Source: Aporrectodea caliginosa (taxonomy: Eukaryota; Annelida; Clitellata; Crassiclitellata; Lumbricidae). From it: 64,000 nucleotides of DNA. Positions 1-10,580 of the stretch are shown here, piece by piece; within the stretch, counting starts at the first letter, position 1; each line of letters begins with the position of its first letter. The stretch spans positions 484,501-548,500 of the forward strand of contig JACEVL010000520.1 of assembly GCA_020284085.1 (NCBI GenBank), read 5' to 3'. The position numbers were made by a program, and so were the translations under genes. The notes under the pieces were generated by a model, which worked only from the letters and a program-made list of their open reading frames with translations, was not told the DNA's origin and searched no databases.

Positions 1-445
1 CAAAAAGAAATTACGCACCTACCTTATACAATGTACTGTATTACAAACGACCTTGTCTGACCTTTCGCCTGATTCTTGTGCATGGTAGTAGACCTACCTA
101 ATCTCTACTTGTAAGCTAGTTAAGTATTTTTGTTTTATATTGTATATTGACTCAACAGTGTTGAGCAACTGTTTCAGTTTCGCTTTCCTTTTCTTGTTTT
201 CCTGTTTTTGGTTCATTTAGTTTCTTTTCTGTTTTTTTACTTTAACATTCACTTGGTCACTGCAAGTATGTTTTCAATTATAATCTTTCTTTAAAGGCCA
301 CCATTAATTTTCTAATGTAATCTGTAATTTGGTGTCCCTACTTAGCGGGATTCTTTATCCCTTTAGGGCCTCCTTTTTTTGTAGCCGTGTTGAAATTTAT
401 ATGTAAACCTGATGATTTTGTTAATTTGGTTGCAAAATAAACATG

Positions 446-504
<59 letters not shown>

Positions 505-505
505 C
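1..505 (+). mobile_element. 3' end of a truncated LINE, with (GATT)n tail
   Basis: The first bases can be read as the end of a LINE ORF (KKKLRTYLI), matching the end of the LINE fragment near 4.7 kb (RKLRTHLV). The 3' UTR has the family signature TCCCTACTTAGCGGGATTC at about 338-356, a short hairpin and a GGGCCTCC run. It ends in a GATT microsatellite from about 446 to 504, which is the usual short-repeat tail of CR1/L2-group LINEs. The element continues upstream of the window, so only its 3' end is seen. Confidence 0.7.
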
Positions 506-592
506 AGGGGTGAGGTAATGGCAAGGGGTAATGTCCGGAAGGTAATGTCCTGCTCGCAGTCAACCTATGCCTATCTATCGGCTACCGTCTAC

Positions 593-668
593 CTCATCTA
601 CTCTGCCTACATCTACTTAGCCTATGACCTACATCTACTCTGCCTACATCTACTTGCCCTATGACCTA
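593..668. repeat. 37-bp minisatellite, about two copies
   Basis: The motif ATCTACTCTGCCTACATCTA occurs twice with a 37-bp period in a CTAC-rich stretch. No gene is visible between the LINE tail and the block conserved upstream of the channel gene. Confidence 0.6.
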
Positions 669-819
669 CTTTAGCCTACACCTACATACCATCTACCTAC
701 TTAAGGGGTACAAAGAGCTCTGCTTGCTGCAGAAAGACGACTCCGACACTAATCATCTTCGATATGAAAAAGTGTCGTTAAGCCCAAGTACACACGCAGA
801 AAGACGAAGCTCCGCCAAT

Positions 820-930
820 GGACGTCCGTGCGTTGCACAACCGTGCTTAGTGCCAGCCAGTGCCAGTCCCAAGCCTGGAGGAAGGAGGGCGACGCCAATG
901 GTCTTTGTTACCACACAGCTAGTCGTTAAA
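820..930. repeat. Dispersed repeat shared with 34.5 and 44.2 kb
   Basis: About 110 bp containing GTGCTTAGTGCCAGCC and ATGGTCTTTGTTAC is also found at about 34500-34615 and 44165-44275. It lies in a 156-codon open frame (661-1131) that shows no domain, so I read it as a repeat and not as coding sequence. Confidence 0.55.
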
Positions 931-1069
931 AAGAAAAATCAATCAGAAAGACAAAGACGACGAGAAAACAGTCTTAAGATTCGGCCTCGAGCATGGCATC
1001 GGTCTAGAGATTCGACTGGAACGGGAGAGAGAGGACACTTACGGATGCCTGCTCGTGGGGTCATTGCTA

Positions 1070-2649
1070 CCTTAAGATCGTTGCCTCAGTATCCTTCTCC
1101 GCTGCCTAAGACTTGCGGCCTTTACTCATAACCCAGGCAGGGTCTCGTTATAAACCAGAAATTTGTTTTGTTGCAGAAAATTAGCAAAGTATAACACTCA
1201 GTAGACCTCATGCTACATTCGTATCCCCATTTCCGGGCTATAGTTAACCGCATTCTAGGTAAATAGTCTTCCTGGCGAATAATGACTGGACCAGAGTTCT
1301 CTGTGTTTTCTGTCCTTTTCACAGCCACTCGCTATCTTTCTCCTTCTCTCTCTCTCCCCTCCCTCAAAGACTCCCTTCTAATTATTCCTCCACCTTTCGC
1401 GATCAATTTTCCCCTCCTTTTCCCCCTCCCCTTTAGCTCAGTCATTCTTTCCTTCTTTCATCTCCCTAATTTACTTCGCTTTTATTTCTCTTCGTCCCTG
1501 CCTCGGCCTCATTCTTTTTAACAAAGAGTGTTTGAAGCAACAAGACTCGGTCCATAATGAAGCGATCTGTAATTCATGTTCCATTGGAAAAGTGGTCATG
1601 CACCACCGACAAAAATCAATCATCACTATGCTCATGATTACCACGGACTATGAAAACTAGGAGACATGCTTCAATCGCCGCCGAAAACTGCTTTTGTGAG
1701 ACCGATTCTATCACAATGCATACGTTTTGCCCGTTAGGCTATTATAGTTGACACTTCAATACAATGAATGATTAGCAAACAACTTCCTCCGCAAAATAAA
1801 TGTCATCGAAGCGTGGGATTCAAGGGATCGCTGATTGAAACTAGATGCATTTAGAGTCGTGTCGTTACTGGTTTCATTGAGTCTGTGAAACCGTTTTAGT
1901 ATCCACACTCACAATAGGTTTGCGCGTTTCATTTGCACATAATCTAATATCACCGCTTCTCCATATTTATATTGCTGAGCGGTGACAGAAGCGTTACGTC
2001 AGTTGAACGGTGAGACACCAGGGACCTACGTTGCTGTTAGCGAAAACAGGAAGGAAGAGGGAAATCTCGCCTCATCCTGAGACTGCAGACAATCTAACTC
2101 TTGGATCGCCTATACTCAAAGATCGTGTACTCTTTACCTTTGCGAAGGACTTATTGTTTGCTTTTGGGAGGATAAAGATTCGTGTCGCAGTTCAATCCAG
2201 TACAAGTCTGAAGAGAATCTGCAATATTGGAGGTTGGTTGCAATCATTATATACGCTGTGATCGAAGCCAATGTATAACAGATCCAGAATTGAATTCGTG
2301 TTCCGCTTGTCGTCGTCAGTATCCTCTCCACCTTCTCTACGATTGAATATTTAAATTGTTGACTGTAGGCTAACAGTGATCAGTTTATCAGAAATATCCA
2401 AAAATATATAAAGATTTTAATCGTCTCAAGTCAAGAAGACTTCTACACCAAGCAAGTCAAGTGAAAATTTTCAGCTTAACCACAAAATCGATAACCGCGA
2501 AATTCGCACCACTGGATTCTAAATCCCTTACCCAAGGCGAAATCTCGACAATCAGGCGTGTATTTTATTTAATCGTTTAGGACACAATAATTATTTTTGT
2601 AATTTATGCTCAAGCGTCATTGCACAGTTGGTCTCTTCTAGATATAACT
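1070..2649 (+). promoter_or_regulatory. Conserved 5' flank of DEG/ENaC gene 1
   Basis: This block aligns with the regions upstream of the channel genes at 24732 (23270-24731) and, inverted, at 59256 (59257-60520). Shared landmarks are CCTTAAGATCGTTG, a CT-rich tract at about 1330-1510, ATTACCACGGACT near 1640, GACATGCTTCA, CACATAATCTAATATCACCGC near 1937 and GAGACTGCAGACAATCTAAC near 2080. Just before the ATG is a leader resembling AAGCGTCATTGCACAGTTGG, which could hold a splice acceptor (TTGCACAG or CTCTTCTAG). The block is either the ancestral promoter and 5' UTR or passively duplicated flank; sequence alone cannot decide. Confidence 0.6.
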
Positions 2650-4179
2650 ATGATGGAAGAGATACGACAAGAATTACGAAAATTTGGAGAGATCACGAGC
2701 ATCAAGGGTGTTAGTCGCACTATAAAGTCACCCAGTCGAGTTGTGAGAATATTTTGGTTGATGGCATTGCTTGTATGTTTTTCAATGCTTTTATTCCAAG
2801 TCATAACCCTGGCCATCAATTACTGCAACTATGGAGTCACGAATACTTTCTTGTGGGTTCCAAGTCACCCGAACTTTCCGGATGTCACAATCTGCAATTT
2901 TGTTCCGATAGCAGACGAAAAGCAGTTTTATGAGTTATATGATTTATTCTTACAAAAGATCAAATTTATCAAGGACCAAGCTCCTGATGAACTGAAGAAC
3001 AATAATGAATTATGGAATTTTCTTAAGTTGATAGACACGTTTAACACCAACATTCCATTTTTAGAAGCATTCAATAGCAAAGCAAAACTGAACGATTTAA
3101 TAGTTGCTTCATATTTCTATGAATGGGATTTGTTCACTAGAAGAGACTGTGACAAAGTTCCAATTTTGAGTAAGCCGCTTCAATTGTGCAGAACTCTTAC
3201 ACCAAATAACAAAGCTGCTGCAATTTCTGCTGTAATATTTATAAACGACTTAATGCCAAAACTCATAGATTCGTATTACAACTGGATTAGAGTTCCTTTG
3301 TCAAGCGGTATCAAAGTAATTATTCATCCGAAGGGAACGAAGCCAGATCACAAGGAGGCAGTCTACGTACCACCTGGCACAAGTATCACTATTGATGTCA
3401 AGCAAAGCAACATTACGAGATTGTCTCATCCCTACGGAAACTGCAGCGATAGACAGCGAATATTTCTCGATGAAAACAATTCGCCTCTGTACGATCAACG
3501 AATGTGCATCAGTCTGTGTAGACAACGCCAGTTCATAAAAAGATGTGGCTGTCTCGATAACTACGAATTTTTTACTGACGCTGAAAGGCAAATGGGTAAC
3601 TACACGTTCTGCATTAACATCACAAAACATCTTGAGGATCGGCAGATGTATACAGAGCACGGAGTTTTTACAGAAATCTTTTGGAGGGCATTGAACTGTT
3701 CCTGGTATTTTGCTCCAAATGAAGACATGTGCGACTGTCCTGAGCCGTGTTCTGAAACACGGTATGAAATCATTAGTTCTTCAGCTGATTGGCCAAATAT
3801 CCATTATCACTTGGCCTTTTACGATGTCTATATTCGCAACGATGACCGATATCGTGAGAAATTTGTAGCCTACGAGAAGATTCTTAACAGATCTGATGGT
3901 CAAAGCGATGCAGAAACCATTGAGGAACTCCGGAAATTGCAGTTGATTGAACAGAATTTTCTTCAAGTGACGGTTAAAATGAGTCAGAGACTTGTGCAGT
4001 TGGTAAAGGACGTTCCAGAGGTATCCTGGAGTACATTCAATTCAAATCTCGGTGGATCTTTGAATCTATGGCTTGGAGTGTCAATTTTGACAGCAGCTGA
4101 AATCATCGAATTGATTTATTCGTTAGTAATGATAGCTGTAACCAGGAAGGAGAGTGAAAATCAGGATACCAAATTGTGA
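2650..4179 (+). CDS. DEG/ENaC family sodium channel subunit (gene 1)
   Basis: A single uninterrupted frame encodes a two-transmembrane, ligand- or acid-gated sodium channel subunit of the plasma membrane; family members assemble as trimers. From the start at 2650 (a second ATG follows at 2653; paralogues begin here, so the 10 upstream codons open from 2620 are excluded) it has about 509 residues. TM1 lies at about 33-57 and is followed by FPDVTICN, the post-TM1 family signature. The extracellular domain has CISLCRQRQ, a CGC turn, the sequons GNYTF, NITKH and NCSDR, and CDCPEPC before WPN. TM2 at about 470-497 carries LGGSLNLWLGVS with the GxS selectivity motif. The cytoplasmic His-Gly gating motif is Lys19-Gly20. 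The ligand is unknown. No intron is seen. Confidence 0.93.
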   Translation: MMEEIRQELRKFGEITSIKGVSRTIKSPSRVVRIFWLMALLVCFSMLLFQVITLAINYCNYGVTNTFLWVPSHPNFPDVTICNFVPIADEKQFYELYDLFLQKIKFIKDQAPDELKNNNELWNFLKLIDTFNTNIPFLEAFNSKAKLNDLIVASYFYEWDLFTRRDCDKVPILSKPLQLCRTLTPNNKAAAISAVIFINDLMPKLIDSYYNWIRVPLSSGIKVIIHPKGTKPDHKEAVYVPPGTSITIDVKQSNITRLSHPYGNCSDRQRIFLDENNSPLYDQRMCISLCRQRQFIKRCGCLDNYEFFTDAERQMGNYTFCINITKHLEDRQMYTEHGVFTEIFWRALNCSWYFAPNEDMCDCPEPCSETRYEIISSSADWPNIHYHLAFYDVYIRNDDRYREKFVAYEKILNRSDGQSDAETIEELRKLQLIEQNFLQVTVKMSQRLVQLVKDVPEVSWSTFNSNLGGSLNLWLGVSILTAAEIIELIYSLVMIAVTRKESENQDTKL

Positions 4180-4419
4180 AAGTAATAGCAGGTTTTAATG
4201 ACAGGTGGATTTATGACAACACAAGATGAAAGATATGTAAGTTTACCCGAAAACTAATGTATCTTCTGTAATAATGTTTTTCTATTCTCAATTAATACAG
4301 CTTTCCAAGCGATTAGAGAAGTATCACTTCTCTAGTAGTTAGGAAAGTTTGTTGGATTTTTAAACTTCAGCATCATAAAGATTTCGTGGCATGGCGCTGA
4401 GGGACTTAATCATATTGTG
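4180..4419 (+). other. 3' flank of gene 1, shared with gene 3
   Basis: After the stop, short stretches match the 3' flank of gene 3, for example CTAGTAGTT at about 4335 and 26517, and GGCATGGC at 4387 and 26572. A LINE interrupts the similarity, which resumes at about 5240 (AGTGAGTGTGCTC). No clear AATAAA close to the stop was noticed. Confidence 0.5.
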
Positions 4420-5240
4420 GAAACATTGGCAGAAATTTAATCTTCTAAAAGTGGAACAGATAAGAACCTTACAAGTGGGGGAGTTTATGTACCGTTACGA
4501 TAGAGACCTTCTCCCCCAGTGTTTAAAGGACTTTTCTGTCTTAACTCCGAAGTGCATTCCCATCTTACGAGAAATTCCAGTTCTTATCGCTGTATCTATG
4601 CCCGCACTAACACCCGCCTATTCTCAATCAAACTATCTGGCGTTTTAATTTGGGAAAAAATTCCACCTGAAATCCGACAGTCACCTAGTTTGTCTATATT
4701 TAAAAGAAAACTGCGCACCCATCTTGTTATGGAGGTTAATCAATAGTCTTTTCCTAAATGGAGTGTTTTTCTTGTCTTTTTCCTTTCTTGCGATTGTTAG
4801 TTAAGGTTTATAATGATATACAAATGCAATGCACTGTACTCTTAAATACATCACTCATCCTGCTGTAACCTAATATAATATCATTGACGATGGACCTAAC
4901 GTATACTGTCATTTATTGAAGGTGTTTCCTCTTAGGTCTTTTCTTTTCATGCGATTGTTGAAGTAGTTAAGTTAGTTAAGGTTTATTTAGTATAATATTA
5001 TATGAAACTTTGTACTTTTGTGGATTCTACTCATCCAGTTATTTAAGAATATGATTTGCTGCCATCACTCTTTATGCAACATGACTTCGTAATAATAGTG
5101 TCCCTATTTAGCGGGATCTAATGATCCCTTCAGGGTCTCCTTTTTTGAAACCATACAAGTTATTCATGTTATTGCATTACACTGTGAATTCTATTGCTGA
5201 TGTTTCAAAATAAAAAAAGAATTGAATTGAATTGAATTGA
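4420..5240 (+). mobile_element. 5'-truncated LINE inserted in the gene 1 3' flank
   Basis: Two overlapping frames (4391-4648 and 4519-4746) read EQIRTLQVGEFMYRYDRD and then LFSIKLSGVLIWEKIPPEI. This is the C-terminal tail of a CR1/L2-group LINE ORF, split by a frameshift. The 3' UTR carries the family hairpin GCGGGATCTAATGATCCC at 5111-5128 and ends in AATTG repeats at 5221-5240. The duplicated flank of gene 3 lacks this insert. The 5' boundary is approximate. Confidence 0.75.
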
Positions 5241-5441
5241 ATATAGTGAGTGTGCTCAAAATAGCAGCACAACAGCATACATAGCTGACGGATTGCAAAA
5301 TGTCAAGAGTCTCTGGACCAAGATAGTCTATGTGTGGTTATCTTCTATTTATGGTTTTTGTTTTTCTTGGTGTTGGCTTTCTTTAATTAACTTCAGAAAG
5401 TCTATTTAAAAATTTTTAAATGAAAAACTATGCTTCAATAT

Positions 5442-5613
5442 GGGGTCGTTCATAAATGTCGTCACGCTATTTATGCACAAAATTGACCCCACCCAACGTA
5501 GGCCCTAACAGTTATAGCATTATCGCTAAATAGTTCACTGCCGCGTAATCACATTAGGTCACATAAGTCTAACCACTTCCCCTTTGTACGTGACTTCATT
5601 AATGGACGACCCC
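5442..5613. mobile_element. 172-bp MITE with GGGGTCGT(T/C)CAT ends
   Basis: Left end GGGGTCGTTCATAAATG and reverse-complemented right end GGGGTCGTCCATTAATG form inverted repeats. TAT flanks both sides (5439-5441, 5614-5616). The matching positions downstream of gene 3 (about 27215) and gene 6 (about 57265, inverted) lack the insert, so it arrived after duplication. No coding capacity. The superfamily was not assigned. Confidence 0.75.
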
Positions 5614-6329
5614 TATGAGTGACTGTTGAACAAGTTTTCTTGCCATTAATTTTCCCTGAATTCAGAGTGCTGATTTGTTGTATATATGTTACTAAATTTG
5701 CTACTTTTACATAGTCTTTTCAAACAATTGTTTCCTGTCTTAAGTAGTTGCTTTAAAGTAGTTGCTTGTTAATAGTTGTTTATCAATTGCTTTTTGTTAT
5801 ACTTGCTGTTAATAAAAATGTGTACACAAATATTGCATTTTAGAAATGATTTTTCCGCAGTCTGCTATAGACGTTGTGAATCTTTGCATTATATTTTAAT
5901 GTGTAAACGTTGTTGTCAAATACACCTTTCAAGTTAAGAACTGTGTTTTGTTTTCGAATTTGGTTAGCGAATTCTATCCAGTGTCACAGCAACCAAATTG
6001 AATGGTAGGATGACCGTCACTTTCACAGACCTTCAGCAGAGACGATTACTCAATATACATGTATATTTATTGTAGGCCTGTAATAATATATATTATATTC
6101 AAATCACGTGATAGCTTCGTTTCCAACTTATCAAAAACATGAAATGAGTTTAACTGACTCGTCGAAAGAAACAGAATGTGCTTTGAAATTGCATTAACTC
6201 TTTAATTTAAAATGGATGCCATATATTTATCAAATAAAATAGAAGTTGGGCCCACATCTTAGCCCCCCATCCCAGTAATGGGTGAGATTCTCCAACAAAT
6301 CACAATAAAATTTCCCTTTAATTTTTTTC
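5614..6329. other. Intergenic, distal 3' flank of gene 1
   Basis: Segments at 5640-6110 match the region at 56870-57240 on the opposite strand (CGTCTCTGCTGAAGG is shared, inverted), and in part 27230-27390. No gene is seen. Confidence 0.5.
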
Positions 6330-6581
6330 CAGTGCTGTTTTTCAGCCGGAGCGGTCCGGAAGGTACCTTTTTCAGCCATTAAAAATAATTCAGTTAATTT
6401 AAATTTTTATAAAAAAATTATATAAAATTTTTATTTAGGTACTTTAATTTAATGTAAGTGCTTTCAGTGTTTATTGATACTGATATATATGAAAAAGAAA
6501 TATTAACATGAACTATGCCCCTAAATGATTGTTCTGAATTTGTTGAGTTCCGGAACCTTTTTCACTAGAAAAAAGGCACTG
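6330..6581. mobile_element. hAT-like MITE, 252 bp
   Basis: Ends are CAGTGCTGTTTTTC on the left and CAGTGCCTTTTTTC on the reversed right, both with nearby TTCCGGAAC- or GTCCGGAAGG-type sequence. Flanking octamers TTTTTTTC (6322-6329) and GTTTTTTC (6582-6589) match at 7 of 8 positions, but they are low complexity. Non-coding. Confidence 0.6.
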
Positions 6582-6707
6582 GTTTTTTCTATTTCTGAAC
6601 GCGCGTGAACTGATCGTCTTTACGGCAACCTGATCCGTTCTTGTCCATTCTAATGGGAAGCGTTAATTTTATTTTAATGCTTCTTTAACAACACAATGTC
6701 ATAGTGC

Positions 6708-7648
6708 CAGAGTTGTATTGTCTCGAGACACTGTCTCGGTCTCGAGACGTCTCGAGACAGGTTTTTTGATGTCTCGGTCTCGGTCTCGGTCTCGGACCCC
6801 ACTGTCTCGGTCTCGGTCTCGGTCTCGAGATTATTTCTTGACTTTTTGGAAACTGTCTCGAAGCGAAAGTCTCGTCTTTTTGGAAACTGTCTCGAAGCGA
6901 AAGTCTTGTTCTCTTGTAGAAGGAGTCTCCAAAGTTCTCGTACAAACTGTATTTTGTTCGGAACTTCGTACAGTATTGCGCTATAAAATTGTCTTCTGCC
7001 GAACGGATAACTTAATCGGAAGTGCCAAACAGACAGGAAGTTTAAAAAACGGTGTTTCTGGTATTAATATTTAAGAGTATTGAAAAAGCAGTCTTAAGTT
7101 TGCACTTTCAGTCCAAAATTTCCAAATATCTTTATATGTCTCATAAAGAACCTGAAATCGTGAAATTTGCATTCACGCCGTTTGAAATCAATGAAAAACA
7201 AAATAAATGGCATGCCGTTCGTCGTTTGTGTAAAGCCAACATAAGGGAAACGCTTGGAACAACATCTAGTTTCTCAGGGTGAGTGATGTGACTTATGTCG
7301 CTAAATCGCTAGTAGGCCTTTATGGAATTTTGTTGGTTTAAATTTTAGAATCATTTAGAAGATTTCAAAATGGCTGAAATATTTAATTTCTTTATAGTTT
7401 ATACAATTCAGGTGATCGGCTGATTTCAGTGACTTGACCCTTGTATTAGACTTCAAAAGTTGAAAAAAATTGTTTCGGGACTTGGGTCCAATGTGCATTT
7501 CACTCGTTTTGAACTGTCTCGAACTGTCTCGGACTTGGTGTCTCGTCTCGGTCTCGGTCTCGGACCCCACTGTCTCGGTCTCGGTCTCGGTCTCGGACCC
7601 CACGGTCTCGGTCTCGGTCTCGAGTTTTATGTCTCGTATACAAGTCTG
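6708..7648. mobile_element. Non-autonomous hAT-like transposon with GGTCTC arrays
   Basis: The element is bounded by a perfect 8-bp duplication CATAGTGC (6700-6707 and 7649-7656). Ends CAGAGTTGTAT and, reversed, CAGACTTGTAT fit the hAT YAGNG start. Both subterminal regions are arrays of TCTCGG/GGTCTC hexamers (about 6718-6836 and 7506-7630), a layout expected of transposase-binding arrays. The interior keeps only a first-exon remnant of a BED-finger transposase, so it cannot move unaided. Confidence 0.85.
7136..7282 (+). pseudogene. BED zinc-finger exon of a hAT transposase, degraded
   Basis: From the ATG at 7136 the frame reads KFAFTPFEINEKQNKWHAV, then RRLCKANI and GTTSSFSG, the BED finger pattern C-x2-C ... 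GTTS ... H. The first zinc Cys position is Arg (CGT, one change from TGT). The frame runs into GTGAGT at about 7280, a good splice donor at the place where such transposases have their first intron. No catalytic domain follows within the element, so this is a remnant. Confidence 0.6.
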
Positions 7649-7736
7649 CATAGTGCACTGGAAAAGATAAGGGTTTGGGTTAGGTGACTGGTAGCACTCC
7701 TTCCCAAAGGTCCACTCAGCTTGAATTAATAAAGAA

Positions 7737-7773
7737 GATTATTACTATTGCTATTATTATTATTATTATTATA

Positions 7774-7848
<75 letters not shown>

Positions 7849-7893
7849 GTTATTATTATTATTATTATTATTTCTTTTTTATTATTATTATAA
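7737..7893. repeat. (ATT)n microsatellite
   Basis: Nearly pure ATT triplets, with a few C or G interruptions, adjoin the 3' end of the RLE-type retroelement. They may derive from its tail. The Ile-rich open frames on both strands are artefacts. Confidence 0.9.
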
Positions 7894-7962
7894 GACAAAT
7901 TTATTTCTTCATAAAACCAACAAACTTATTACAGACTGATCAAAATGGCTGTTTCAATAATT

Positions 7963-9456
7963 TTAAAAGCCGTCATTCAGTCCTGGGCTACTGTTGTTGC
8001 AGTCCGCGGTGGCTAAAACAGACAGAGAGTTTCCAATCTGTGGGGCGACCGATAGGCGTTGCAGCAGATGGCTGGTCTCACGCTGGTCTCCGGTCGCTGC
8101 AAAGATCCTGCCTCCTAGTTCCTGAACAAACGACAGTGAATCTGCATGCCAACTTCCTGAAGTTTCGACTGCAACAGGTACGAAATGATGGGACTGTGAG
8201 ATAGCGGCATATTTGGATTCCTTATTACGAGCTGCTTTTTCCGCTGCCGCACCTGCGTTTAGCGATGTTAAATGCTCGTAAGATGCAGCAAAAGTGTCTG
8301 GCACCGTAACATCCCACGCCAAGCAACGCCCTCTGTGCCAAGGTATGATGGTGACTCCGTCAGGTCTTTTGCCGTCTGATCTGGAGAGGCCATTGGGCTC
8401 TTTGATGGCCGGTATTTTGGCTCTGGTGAAGGCCCGCCAAATCACGTCGTTGATCATTCCACGCCGTTGATGTCTTCCGGCTCCTTTGATGCAAGAGAAT
8501 CCATGATGGCCGTTGGATTCTACTATGGCACCACATTTGCAAGTGTGTTTTTCGCACAATGCAGTGCCCAGCCGGATACCAGATGCGATCCTTAGCACCT
8601 CTCCTGACATCCGCAAACCTGCTGTTGATATGGGAAGAGCATTAAGCCAGTCTCCAGAGTGTGGCGATTGCACTGCCAACAACCGGGCTTTAACGGTTGA
8701 ATCACTAGCTCTGTCTGATAGGCCTTGAAGTGCATGTGAGATCAGTTTGCTGTCCCATTCTCTTTGTATATGAGCCTTCTGCTCGACGGGAGGAGGTGCG
8801 TTCGATCTTGATGACCACGACCCAGAAGCCTCCTCTACCAATGGATCTGTGGGCATTACAGCGACTTCGTGTAGCAGTCGGTCTTGAAGGCTTCGCGTGC
8901 CAGCGGCTGATGCCAAAAAAGCGGAAGTTGCCAGCATAACGGCACTACGAATACCCAGACCACCGTTTCTCACAGGTAAAGATGCCTGGATCCATTGGTC
9001 GTCGCTCATGTGGATATTGAAAAGGCTACACAGACCAGTTCTCAAGACTTCGTCGAAATCGTGTAGAAGTCCTTCGTTTAGGAAGCAGGCTGACGTTCTT
9101 AACGTGTATAGCAGCTTCGGTATACTTAAGCTGCTCCTCAGCAGGGTGAACGAGTCGTGTGGGTGAAGCATCTCAAGCCTTGTTATGACTACCTCCAGAT
9201 CTTTGATCTTTTTCTGGATGGATGTATCGACAGCCTTGCCTGGCAGTAGCGGTGCTCCCAGCAATGTCAGATCTTCAACAGCGACATTTTCAAACTCGGC
9301 GAAGGTCTGAATCTTTTTTGCTTTGTCGAAACTTCTAGCAGAAGCTTCGCATTTTGCTCGATTCAGCTGTAGACCATACGTGGGCGCCTGTTCCTCTATC
9401 AAGCGGATGTCGTTCTCAATTTGATCAATCGGTCCGGCAAGAGTAATATCGTCCAT
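7963..9456 (-). pseudogene. RT palm/thumb plus restriction-like endonuclease (497 codons)
   Basis: The open frame begins at the catalytic MDD of the palm, so the Met used as start is internal. Residues about 1-100 are the rest of the RT. Near residues 305-325 is a CCHC-like knuckle (C-x-C, then H and C in CEKHTCKCGAIVESNGHHGF), followed by SDGKRPDGVTI and LAWDVT, which match the (R/K)PD-x12-D core of RLE nucleases. It ends in QELGGRI and a variable tail. The family would nick target DNA and prime cDNA synthesis there; this copy is disabled by loss of the N-terminal part and by frameshifts. Confidence 0.7.
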
Positions 9457-10010
9457 AAATATTATATCCTATAATCAATGGAGTTGTCAAACTCTCTAGA
9501 AGCGGATGTATCGCCAGGCAAAACTCCAGTGGTCCTAAGGGGTCTCCTTGTTGTGTGCCTTCCTCGGACAGAATGGTATGCTGTCTGGTCTGTAGCTGGG
9601 GGTGTAGGCATAGTTGTCAAATACATATCTGTATATTTCTGGAGCTTTTGCTGCCACCGCCTCTAACATTGAGTCTCTTCTCAGAGCATTGAAGGCATTC
9701 GAGAAGTCCAGTTTCACTATGATATGGTTTTCAGGCATCGACTGTAAGTATCGTCTGGTTGCGTGGACAGCAGCCTCGGCACCTCCTGATACTCCGACGC
9801 CGATTTGAAGTGGTGACAGATTTTGAGACAGGTATGGAGTAACAACATGGCAGACACACTTGGCAGCCAGCCGTCGCCACGTGTATCCTATCGTGATTGG
9901 TCTTATTCCGCCATCTTTTTTTCCAAGTGTTATTAGTCTACCGCCGTACAGGATAAAAGGTTTTACTATTGCGCCATTGTAAATGCATAGGACACCAGAA
10001 CCAAGCTGTA
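9457..10010 (-). pseudogene. RT fingers/palm fragment of the same retroelement
   Basis: Reading across at least two frames gives SPLQIGVGVSGGAEAAVHAT, then KLDFSNAFNALRRDSMLEAV (motif A with the catalytic Asp), then a frame change before GTQQGDPLGP (motif B), and another before the MDD box at 9456. The sequence is continuous with the ORF downstream, so this is one broken gene. It is cut off near 10010 by 5' truncation. Confidence 0.65.
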
Positions 10011-10149
10011 ATTCTTTAAATTTTATTTCTTATTATGTTGTGTGGTAGGAGAAAGAGAGCGGTCCTCGCGGTCGTGAGTGGACGGATCAGGAGACGTTGC
10101 TCCTCCTCGAAGGCCTTGATATGCACAAAGATGACTCTCCCTCTCCCTC

Positions 10150-10557
<408 letters not shown>

Positions 10558-10580
10558 TTATTAATATTCTTACTTACTTA

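Larger units (their letters stand above)
7930..10010 (-). mobile_element. 5'-truncated non-LTR retrotransposon, RLE type
   Basis: The reverse strand encodes a reverse transcriptase followed by a C-terminal restriction-like endonuclease. In order they are: an RT segment at about 9985-9740 (ITLGKKDGGIRPITIGYTWR); the motif A region VKLDFSNAFNALRR near 9715; the motif B region EEGTQQGDPLGPLEF near 9560; MDDITLAG (the catalytic xxDD box) at 9456; and a long C-terminal part. Frameshifts separate the segments and the 5' region is missing. Relation to the R2/NeSL group of RLE elements is inferred from the C-terminus. Confidence 0.75.

Noticed and set aside
661..1131. 156-codon plus-strand frame
   Set aside because: Contains a dispersed repeat also found at 34.5 and 44.2 kb, no domain, and overlaps the channel 5' flank.
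2620..2649. Upstream Met as start of channel gene 1
   Set aside because: All paralogues start at the position equivalent to 2650-2653, and the extra ten residues are not conserved.
6685..7074. Arg-Ser-rich frames resembling an SR splicing protein
   Set aside because: They translate the GGTCTC hexamer array of a hAT-like element; all frames give low-complexity peptides.
7684..7898. Poly-Ile frames on both strands
   Set aside because: (ATT)n microsatellite.
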